Source: Tubulanus polymorphus
Lineage: Eukaryota; Nemertea; Palaeonemertea; Tubulaniformes; Tubulanidae
DNA length: 64,000 nucleotides
Reading direction: 5' to 3'
Assembly: GCF_964204645.1 (NCBI RefSeq)
Contig: NC_134035.1
Coordinates: 4,836,501-4,900,500, forward strand
In this document: positions 41,801-48,900 of the stretch, piece after piece
Position numbering within the stretch: the first letter of the stretch is position 1
How the letters are laid out: the number at the start of each line of letters is the position of its first letter
Notes under the pieces: generated by a model
Told to the model about the DNA's origin: nothing
The model's database searches: none
The model's input: the letters and a program-made list of their open reading frames with translations, nothing else
Translations under genes and position numbers: made by a program

Positions 41801-42348
41801 AATAGAAAAGCGCTAAGTTTTCTATGCTTTGGATACCGCTGCTGAAAAGTAGCGCTACTTATGAAACTCGACATAAGGCCTAGGCCTAGTTGATGTCATA
41901 GCCTATGCTATTATAAATACTATGTGATATATTTGAAATTACAAAATATATATTCAAATTTGATGTAGCGAAAATCTTAGCAAAATCTGACACATATCGC
42001 TACTTTTCAACTGCAAGGTCCCTTATAACTTGACAGAATGAAGCCAAGAAATGATTGAAGCCAAGCCAAGACTTATCGGCATAACACATGTTTTCCTGTC
42101 CAGACCTGTGGTCTAATTAAGGTTGAAAAGACCTATTCTTACTACGATGCAAATGAAAGGCTGTGAGGCCATGTCAACTCCCTCCAAAATGTACTAACTT
42201 GACTCCAAGACCAAATGTCCAAAATTCAACTACTAAAACTACTTAGTACTAGCCCTCCTCGGACTGCTGCCTATTTACATTATTTTTAGCGACGAAATAA
42301 ATAACCTACCTTGGTGTTGAATTCCTTAGCCACACGACGCTCCATCAT
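20804..42348 (-). CDS. USH1C: Harmonin (USH1C-type PDZ scaffold), 21 exons, 726 aa
   Basis: PDZ scaffold that in vertebrates organises stereocilia and microvillar tip links. Exons in order: 42310-42348, 40189-40256, 39154-39237, 37163-37290, 37016-37089, 36619-36727, 36507-36531, 36368-36428, 36008-36093, 35014-35215, 34782-34906, 32439-32650, 31395-31472, 31246-31292, 30424-30624, 29223-29458, 25786-25909, 25263-25365, 24542-24651, 23906-23961, 20804-20816. All junctions are GT-AG and in phase. Domains: harmonin-N (about 1-75, [14 protein letters not shown]), PDZ1 (about 85-170, [19 protein letters not shown]), PDZ2 (about 200-290, [18 protein letters not shown]), Glu/Arg-rich coiled coil (about 295-515), Ser/Pro linker (514-591), PDZ3 (about 610-720, [29 protein letters not shown]). 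It ends DEITYF, close to the DELTFF end of human harmonin. The start is [10 protein letters not shown], as in the family. If exon 20 is not spliced the protein ends DEM at a TAA at 23902. Introns are packed with MITEs and minisatellites. Confidence 0.95.
20905..21085 (+). mobile_element. Possible tRNA-derived SINE fragment
   Basis: gttgtgggttcgaagcc at about 20939-20955 resembles a Pol III B box (GGTTCGANNCC) preceded by a poorly conserved A-box region. A complete tRNA cannot be folded by eye and there is no 3' tail. Weak call. Confidence 0.3.
21086..22266. other. Harmonin intron 20 (part), no feature recognised
   Basis: AT-rich intronic DNA of the last, ~3.1-kb harmonin intron. No exon or clear repeat seen. 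Confidence 0.4.
22267..22522. mobile_element. MITE with TIR CAGGGTGGCCACT
   Basis: The perfect 13-bp inverted repeat CAGGGTGGCCACT lies at 22267-22279 and 22510-22522. The interior carries internal copies of ccctgggttttccagg-like words. Non-coding, about 256 bp. The superfamily is uncertain because no clean target duplication was found. Confidence 0.65.
22925..23035 (+). mobile_element. Fold-back/Penelope-like fragment
   Basis: ctgatgatgaagtctagtca followed by aaaactccgaag starts at 22930, then the direct word atcatcaactgttggtttta. The same combination recurs near 53852-53935 and 55171-55243, which defines a dispersed family. The core resembles CTGATGA-N-stem-GAAA with a degraded GAAA. Confidence 0.45.
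23435..23727. mobile_element. piggyBac-like MITE (TTAA duplication)
   Basis: TTAA flanks inverted ends CCCTTTCAGTGC / GCACTGAAAGGG. TTAA target sites with CCC-starting ends are the hallmark of the piggyBac superfamily. The interior is non-coding and includes inner repeats cagtgcggtgtata / tacaccgcat. Related copies lie at 24777-25002, 41510-41792 and 46768-47270. Confidence 0.75.
24039..24421. repeat. Dispersed MITE-like repeat, copy 1
   Basis: It shares blocks with 38338-38695 in the same orientation: tccctacagatcagt.attcc at the start, catcactttcat.tccta-like words, ggcattttgctc, and aaggaatcgaggaatccta near the end. Ends gtccctacag / ctagggatcc are roughly inverted. No coding content. Confidence 0.55.
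24777..25002. mobile_element. piggyBac-like MITE, diverged copy
   Basis: Ends TTTAccccttcagtgctgac and cagtgaaagggTTAA, with the interior word gcggtgcggtgtatcg shared with the other copies. The left TTAA has mutated to TTTA. Confidence 0.6.
25557..25732. mobile_element. pogo/mariner-like MITE, copy 1
   Basis: The left end cagtgaacccctgatatac mirrors the right end gtggtatatcggggcttgaa. The interior (aatgtacat..ctcaatacaa, caccgccaaaatcgttctgc) matches the reverse complement of the copy at 36153-36338. CAGT(C/G)AACCCC ends and TA-rich flanks are typical of pogo/Tigger-derived MITEs. Confidence 0.65.
26821..27830. repeat. 69-bp minisatellite derived from a SINE segment, 14 copies
   Basis: The unit contains cttctctccaggaagagatg, actgataaacagttacagat and ataggctaggggtaataata. 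atatagg at 26861 and 26930 gives the 69-bp step. The unit matches part of the tRNA-SINE at 46807-47146 (ctctccccagggagagatga...gggggtaataataccaa at about 46998-47067). 69 is a multiple of three, so the minus strand stays open for 322 codons of a hydrophobic 23-residue repeat. I regard that as a by-product. It lies in harmonin intron 16. Confidence 0.9.
27954..28899 (+). CDS. Small secreted Ser/Asn-rich acidic protein nested in a harmonin intron
   Basis: Coding exons 27954-28230, 28615-28673 and 28894-28899 join in phase to 113 codons. A 5' UTR acceptor (tttctttcag type) precedes the first coding exon at 27947. The protein starts with a hydrophobic signal peptide ([20 protein letters not shown]), then three GGNTGVA-like repeats encoded by 21-bp repeats, several N-x-S/T glycosylation sites, a run of 11 Ser followed by [11 protein letters not shown], and a C-terminal RRKRQLEI with a furin-like site. 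Exon 3 encodes only Ile and the stop. ATTAAA at 28969 could be the polyadenylation signal. It lies opposite in strand to, and wholly within, harmonin intron 16. No family is recognised. A matrix or mucus glycoprotein is a guess from composition. Low sequence complexity leaves some doubt. Confidence 0.65.
29506..29765. mobile_element. Perfect-palindrome fold-back element with 14-bp TSD
   Basis: Arms 29503-29616 and 29618-29731 are exact reverse complements (114 bp) around a single C. A 34-bp tail (29732-29765) follows on the right only. The 14-bp direct repeat aaaacagttccata flanks the unit (29492-29505 and 29766-29779). Each arm carries CTGATGA-T-GGCTAA-tagtct-TTAGCC-GAAAC (29625-29655 on the plus strand), a hammerhead-like core with a 6-bp stem. 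No coding. The layout of inverted repeats plus a one-sided tail and variable target duplication resembles Penelope-like retroelement termini. It sits in harmonin intron 15, about 45 bp upstream of exon 16. Confidence 0.85.
30694..30806. mobile_element. Short fold-back element with 12-bp TSD
   Basis: The hairpin ends tagagagaatcccacaataa and ttattattgtaggattctctc are near-perfect inverted repeats, followed on the right by a tail containing tatcgtctcaacac. It is flanked by the 12-bp direct repeat atcacaaaattg (30682-30693 and 30807-30818). End and tail words match the element at 29506-29765, so it is a shortened family member. Confidence 0.75.
33109..33822. mobile_element. Large nested palindrome (fold-back element) in harmonin intron 11
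   Basis: Outer arms: 33262-33505 mirrors about 33523-33765 (for example gacttgagagcattccgggt / acccggaatgctctcaagtc), with a short loop near 33506-33522. The outermost words acgaatagtactttatagg and cctataaagtactattcat also pair. The left arm is split by a second hairpin of about 110 bp at roughly 33150-33260 (gctactatacattagtagcg in both its halves). The 9-bp word aaacatatc occurs just outside each end (33100-33108, 33823-33831) and may be the target duplication. No coding. Confidence 0.75.
34195..34313. mobile_element. Fold-back element, degenerate
   Basis: The inverted ends aataaaacccacagttactt and aagtaacggtgggttttatt pair. The interior minus strand reads tgatgatgaggtttagtttg then aacctc, a decayed version of the CTGATGA-stem core seen in the other elements. 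Confidence 0.6.
34320..34757. repeat. ~23-bp minisatellite beside harmonin exon 11
   Basis: Irregular repeats of the type gaacatgtatctgaggcagacat with variants gtagttgaggcaaacat and cttacatgaacaggtatctt. The array ends about 25 bp from the exon 11 donor. The Cys/His-rich minus-strand frames inside it are by-products. Confidence 0.85.
35240..35417. mobile_element. Fold-back element with 14-bp TSD
   Basis: The arms acaagacaagtagcac and gtgctacttgtctcg pair and enclose inverted copies of gcacaagcttcacc / agcttgagcg. The element is flanked by the 14-bp direct repeat aacaacatagaaga (35226-35239, 35418-35431). The unpaired tail is on the left (35240-35280), so this copy is in the opposite orientation to the one at 29506. 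Contains cacctgatgaagcttc, a diverged core. Confidence 0.75.
35418..36007. other. Harmonin intron 9 segment with simple repeats
   Basis: Contains the duplicated word 14-mer of the neighbouring element, then repeated accattacact / accattatacac words (35530-35620) flanked by tcatcatcagaaaa...tttctctgat, possibly another decayed hairpin. At 35775-35900 lie ttaaccagtggataactgac and ttaactggtggataag, related to the ccagttgctc MITE family. Confidence 0.4.
36153..36338. mobile_element. pogo/mariner-like MITE, copy 2
   Basis: agtcaaaccccgatatacc and ggtataacaggggttgact form 19-bp imperfect inverted ends next to TA. The interior is the reverse complement of the copy at 25557-25732. Lies in harmonin intron 8. 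Confidence 0.7.
37291..39153. other. Harmonin intron 3
   Basis: No exon seen. Contains the second copy of the dispersed repeat (38338-38695; tccctacagatcagtcattc ... aggagtcatagggaccc) matching 24039-24421. Confidence 0.5.
39293..39780. mobile_element. Cluster of palindromic MITEs
   Basis: At least two hairpins abut: 39317-39450 (ccagttgcacagtcgtgact ... ccatgactatgcaaccgg) and 39458-39580 (ccagttgctcaaaggttt ... cttttgagcaactgg). They are bracketed by repeated tggaactaggt.cagaactc words (39310, 39670, 39760). Related hairpins occur at 47947-48235 and 56875-56992. Confidence 0.65.
41510..41792. mobile_element. piggyBac-like MITE
   Basis: TTAA at both ends, with inverted ends ctctttcagtgcgg and acgtactgaaagga. 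Inner repeats caccgcagtgcggtgtact match the copies at 23435 and 24777. In harmonin intron 1. Confidence 0.7.
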
Positions 42349-42973
42349 CACTTCGAAATGCGGGTTATTCACAGTTTTACAGCGCTAAAATTTGACATTA
42401 TTTGTTGTTATTTACAGTTTGGGCGCACAACGGGAAACCCGGAAATGAAAACCTTAGGGAATCCCCTGTCCGCGATCGGGATTTCGTCAATTCAATTGAA
42501 TTTATTTCTAAAGATTCTTAGACTGAAACTGATAAATACAATTCAATAAGTATGTTAAAGTGATAAAAAACTTTGACATATTCAAATGAAATTTAAATTA
42601 GAGTAGTTTTGAAGCCTTGCACGCGCAGAAAACCCGGAAAGGGAATTGCTGGAATTCCCCTTTTGTAGCGGGGATTCCACAAGTGCAATTTATTTATTTT
42701 CAAGCGAGAACGGTGCATTTTAATTTCTAACACGAATCAATCACGTTTTGTAAAGAACGAATTACTCTTGAAATGAAATTAAGATAAATCAAAATGAAAT
42801 TTGACTTTTCAGTTTTCGCACGCGCAGGAAACCCGGAAATGAAAATCGTGGAATTCCCCTTGGACATTCTTCCGGGTGGTCTATTCTAGATATTTCGTCG
42901 ACGCGCGTGAATACGGTCGCACGCTCCTACCAATTTCTCTCCGATATCCACCGATCTCTTCGAACGAGCGAAA
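42349..42973. promoter_or_regulatory. Divergent promoter between harmonin and FKBP, with three ~197-bp repeats
   Basis: Only 625 bp separates the two start codons. Three direct repeats are centred on aaacccggaaa at 42435, 42630 and 42829 (195 and 199 bp apart). Each has an upstream cgc(g)ca block and a downstream ggaattcccctt-like block. Copies 2 and 3 share cacgcgcag.aaacccggaa. CCGGAA matches the core of ETS-family sites, which are common in TATA-less bidirectional promoters. That factor assignment is inference. Confidence 0.7.
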
Positions 42974-45900
42974 ATGACGTCCACGGCACCCGCCGCTGAT
43001 ATCGACGCCGCTTACAAACCCTTCAAAGGCGACGATTTCGACGACGAAGTGAACGATCCGTTGAAGGAACCCGAACGAGCTCCTCCCGGCGAACCGGAGG
43101 ATATTTCCACCGATCAGGACGGCGGACTCGTCAAACAGGTTTTACGGATAGGATGGGGCGAATCGCCGTTGTCCGGTGATAAAGTTCGCGTTCATTATTT
43201 GGGAACATTTTTAGACGGCACGAAATTCGACTCGAGCTACGACCGAAATGAGTTCTTCGAATTTGAATTGGGGAAAGGTACGTGTGACCTATATTACGTC
43301 CTTTTCATATTAAGATGGCCTTTTTGGAATTTTATCAAATTCTGTGAAACTTTCAGTTTCTAAGACGAAAATCATTTTGCCCTTATCTCCAAACAGTGAT
43401 TTAATCCAATTTGGCCGCCTTAATATGCATGAGGCGTACTGTATTATGTGTATTAATGATGAACAATAAAGTAAGCCAACAATTCAACATTTAACATGTC
43501 TACTTATAGGTCAGGTTATTAAAGCCTGGGACATCGGCGTTCCAACCATGAAACGAAACGAAAAAGCCAAGTTCGTCTGCAAACCCGAATACGCTTACGG
43601 GGAACACGGCAGCGGAAAAATACCGCCGCACGCTACGTTAGTTTTCGAAATCGAGTTGAAAGATTGGACGAGTGAAGATATCTCGCCGAAAGGCAGCGAA
43701 GGATTGATTTACAGGCGAACTCTTCGTAAGGGTGAAGGTTACAAGATGCCCAACGATGGTGGTGTAGTGGAAGGTAATATTTCTGATTGCGTTTGAAGTA
43801 GTATTTATTTAACACTTTTTTAAAATCAATTTTTATACTGGCATGCATTAGTTTCGACTGTAGTTTTACTGAAACCTAGAAACTGTACTCCTTCAGACAG
43901 TCTGTAGCCTGTAACCATTCCCTGTCAGACATGATTCCACCCTTTCAGATTTTCACCATTTTAGTGTTAAGCGTGGACGATCAGTTTATGAAAGTATGCT
44001 GATGAAATATGGAATGTCTGGTGTTTGTAGTTCATTTTCAATTAAAATGTCTTAGGTGAAATTCGGGGTCCAGTTTCATAGACTGGTATCATCTTTAACC
44101 TAGGGGCCCGTTTTGTAGACTGGTATTAACTTTAACCCAGGGCTTAACTCAGTTGCAAATGAATTGAGTTAGCCCCTGGGGTAAAGTTAGTACTAGTCTA
44201 TAAAATGGGGCCCTGGACGCATGTGAAGTATGGATGATCAGTTTATGCTGATAGTGAGGTTGTACAGGGTGCGGGCTGCAGACTGAATCCATATCTGTGT
44301 TAAATTCTAAACCTAATCTAATCCTTCTCTGGAAGGGTATCAGGACAATTCCCCCCCCCCCCCGAATGAAATCTTTTTAATGTTGAAGTAACACAGATAT
44401 TTACTTCAAATTAATTACACAAAGTGAACTAATACTAGCTTATTACTCAAGGACTGCTTTAAAATTTTTGATCTGCACACAACATCAGTAATTCTATATC
44501 TTATAAATCTATATTCAATAATATACAAATGAATTTCTAAGTAAAGTATTTAGGTGGTGTTAATCCAAATGATAATCAAAAAGGATTTTATTCGGGGGGG
44601 GGGGGCAATTGTCCTAGAATCCTCTGGAAGTTAGGGCAATAACCTTGCACTCAAGTACAGCCTTCTGGCTTACCCATTGTCCTTTCCAAATTATCTGATG
44701 CTGTATTTATGAAATTTATTGTAAAAGGGAGATAAGTGAAGAAATTTTATTCTAACAGTGCACATCGTCGGCCATTACGATAAAAAACAATTCGACGATC
44801 GCGAAGTGAAATTCGTCGTCGGCGAAGGCAGCGAATCGGGAATCATCGACGGAATCGAACACGCCGTGAAGAAGTTCAAGCAGGGTGAGAAATCGCGGCT
44901 GAAAATCAAATCGAAACTAGCGTTCGGTAAAGATGGCAAAGAGGAATGGGGAATCCCGGCAGATGCGGATATCGAATACGACGTCGAGTTGAAGAATTTT
45001 GAGCGTGTACGTATGATTTAATGGTTTGGCTGATCGTGATGCTTAGAATCCCTAAAAACCTTTGAGTCGGAGTTTTTGAAAAACTGTATTCTTCTTTTAT
45101 AGGCTAAAGAAGGTTGGGAAATGGACGCAGAAGAGAAACTTGACCAGTCGCAAATAGTTAAAGACAAAGGAACGAATTATTTCAAGGTCAGTTAAATACG
45201 TGAAATTCAGTTGATCGAAGAAAGTGTTTCGTAAAATGTGCCTTACTCAGTTACTGTAAATATTTTTGATTGAGTTATAAAGGAATACTGAGTTCGGGAC
45301 TCGGTTCAAGTATTGTCAAATTTATACCGAGAATTGGCGAAATTAAACCACAAATTTCAGCTATTTTGAATTGAAGGCTAGTTCCTCTTTATTTTTATGC
45401 AAAAAAAAACAACAATTACGAGTTGAAGTTTTGGAAACGTCCAATATCGATTTGTAGATTTTCTTTAATTGAATTAAAACGGTAACTTTAAATCTTATTT
45501 TATTTGTAACTTCGAAGGATGGAAAATATAAATTAGCGGTGAAACAATACAAGCAAGTGATCGATTATCTGGAGGAGAAACAGGATCATGAGTTTAACGG
45601 GGACGATGAGAAAACTCGCCGCTCGAAACTCATGTCGGCGGCGTATTTCAACATGAGTTTATGTTACATCAAAGTAAAGAACTGGTTCGAGGCTTACCGA
45701 GCGGCCGACCGCGGACTCGACCTCGATAAGAATAACGAGAAGGGCCTCTATCGTCGTGGTTTGGTGAGTAGCGAGCGAATATAGATATGTTTCATTTAAG
45801 GTGTGAGAAAGGAATGGCTGGTATCTGATCCATAAAGCCACAACAGAATCTCAAGTTAAACAAAATTGATCCTTGAAAATAGTATATATGTCTTTGTACG

Positions 45901-48900
45901 ATACTGGAACATACTGTGGAACCTCGTTACGACGAACTCGGACACAACGATTCATCGGATATAACAAATATAGAACTTTGTCCCAAGTCAGATAATCTAA
46001 TTAATTACATGCTGGATATGAAGAACTATGGGTTACAACGAGCATGTTTTCTGGTCCCGTGAAGCTCGTTGTAACGAGGTTCCACTGTGTATACTATTTT
46101 CAAGGATGAATTTTGTTTTAGTTGTGATTCTGTTGAGGCTTTATAGATCAGTCGACTCTACTGGTTGTAGTGTCAGGTCTAGTTAGGCTTAAGTTGTGTA
46201 TCCATAATCGGTGCACTAGGCTGATGTAGATAACTCCTTACGAGTCATTGCTAGGAGTCACTTCTCACCCTGTAGAACCACTAATCTGAAATCAGGTTCT
46301 TGTAAGTGCAGTAGACTGCTTACATCTTAAGTTAGCCTATGGAAATTCAATTGCTATACAATTGAAATTAGGTTCTTAAATTTTTTGTTGACAATCAGCT
46401 GATAAATTCTAGTTAAGAGGCACCCGAAGTTAGACTGTGGAAATTTAATTGATATTCAATAGAAATCAGGTTCTTAAGATTTTACTTTACATTAAGCCGA
46501 TAAATTCTAGTTAAGAAGAGCCCGTCTTTGATGCGCGTGCGCTTTTCATTTCAGGCTCGTTACGAATTACGCGATTTCGACGAAGCTGAGAGGGATTTGA
46601 AACGCGTTCTCGAAATCGACCCGAAGAACAAAGCCGCGCATAATCAACTGATACTGTGTCGACAGAAAATCAAAACGGAGAGGGAGGTGGCGAAAAAGAA
46701 ATACTTCGGCATGTTCGATAAGTTCGCTAAGATCGACGAAAAGGTACGAGATAAAAGATTTCTATTACCTCAAGTCTTTCAGTGCTGTCTTAAAAGTGTC
46801 CCTAAAGCGTGGAGCAGTATGGCCGAGTGATTGGAGTGCTCGGCTCTGGGAAGCCAGGTCGTGGGTTCGAAACCCCGTACATTGCCGTAGTGTCCTCGGG
46901 CAAGACACTTATCCTCATCGCCTCTCTCCACCCAGGAGTAAATGGGTACCTGGTCTGATGGATGACTCCTGAGCGCCTAGCAGCTGCTCGGATGTTACCT
47001 CTCCCCAGGGAGAGATGACTGATACATGGAATAGAGTTATAGGCTGGGGGTAATAATACCAAGTTTGGAGCGCATTTGAACAAGACTCTAGTTTGGATAC
47101 TTGCGCTATGTAAATGTCAATTATTATTATTATTATTATTATTATAAAGTGCTGGAGATAATTTGAAACTTTAAAAAGAATTCCACCCCAGTGTTCAATA
47201 ACAGGCATAGCACTTTCATCGCCAATTTATACACTGCACTGCGGTGTAGATGTGCTGGTAGGGTTGAAAACGAACGCTATGAGATGGGAAAACACACGAC
47301 ATACCGGTACATAGTCTTAATGTTTCTAGCAGAATGCTTAACCATTTTCATGGTACAGTCAAATTCGAGACGGTCATTTGGTCGATGACTTACCAGTATC
47401 CAAATGACGATTTACGCTTAGTAAATTGAATTGGGAAATTACAAACTGGAATTCAAAAAATGAAAAACGACTTCAGTAATGTGTTGATATTACTGAGACT
47501 TGGGTTCGGCAGTATTTATTTGAAAGATAAACTTGAAATACGTAAATGAGAAAGATATCAGCATTTGATCATTCATTATTTACTACAAAGAAATCCGTGT
47601 AATTGCTGCCGCGTTTTGATGAACTGATTTTTGATTCATCTCTAAACAGAAAGCAAAAGAGAACAAACAAAACGGCGACGGTATGAAAAAGATCGAGGAT
47701 TGGAAGAACGAAGAGGCAGACGGAATGATCTCGCTCGAACAGGAAGCCGAAGCGTTCGGCGAAGAGATTAACGTCGTGAAAGAAGAGAAGAAGGATAGAA
47801 GTGAGAAGATGGATGCGACCGAGATGCCCACGGATCACCCCGGTAAATAGACATTACTTTCATTTCGGTATATTTCATGTGCTTTGCTAAAATCTCCACA
47901 AACAACAAGAAAAAAAGCTCGAGGTTATTCTGACTATGTAAACCCAGGGGCCTGTTCCATAGTCGAGACTTACGACCAAAAGTGGTCTTAAATCTTAAAT
48001 CTGGTCTTGAGTTGATAGATTGGCTATATAACCAAGATGGTCTTAGACTGTCTTGAGTCTAAGCCCTGTCTATGTGGAACCAGCCCCAGGGCTCAGTTGC
48101 ACGGTTATGACTTAAAAAAGGTCTTGAATCTTACACAAATGGTCTTAGATTGTGATATTGGCTACGAAAGCTAATTAGTTTAGTCTAGACCAGTTTCGAA
48201 TCTCTAAGTCTTTACTCAGTAACTAACCCCAGGAGTCCGAGTTCGTAGATCTAGACCTAGTATTGATAACAAAAAGTAAATGGCTACGATGATGAACGTT
48301 ATTGTAGCTATCCCCGACGACTTGACGGGCAGCCCGCTCGAGTGCCCTCATCTCGCTATGGTCGACGCCATGAAGAAGGCGTACGAAGACAAACAGAAAA
48401 TCGATAAAATCAAAGCGGAAAAATCGAATAAAGGTACAACGACGAGTAGTAACGATTGCGGTCAACGGCGCTTGTCCTTTGAAACAAGCGAATGTTAATT
48501 CTGCAAGTATTCGAAAAACATTTGTTACGTATTAGGTACTGCATAGGTAAGCGTCTCTTAGCATACGTTGTGATCGGTGTATTGTATGCCTCGTAAAAAG
48601 GACAAGCACTTGACCCCCATATCGTCATTACATGTGCAAGTTTGAGCATAAAACATGCATGTCTATTACGTATATTTATGATGCTTCACTCGTCTTGTTG
48701 TTTAATGTAAATAAAATAGCATGATTTGTTTATTCTTTCTCACAAAGATATGTTGGATTTTTTCATACACATATTTTACTCCCGACCCTGTGAGTAAGCG
48801 TCGCACTAGCAACTACAGACGTAGTCATCGACATACACATAGACATACACAGAGTGGTATTGATTACTGTTATCGCGAATATTGATGTCGTTTTCTCGCG

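Noticed and set aside
46818-46890. A functional tRNA gene
   Set aside because: A and B boxes are present but the sequence continues into a SINE core and (ATT)n tail, and the cloverleaf is imperfect.
47569-47838. Minus-strand frames opposite FKBP exon 7
   Set aside because: Antisense shadows of the Lys/Glu-rich exon.
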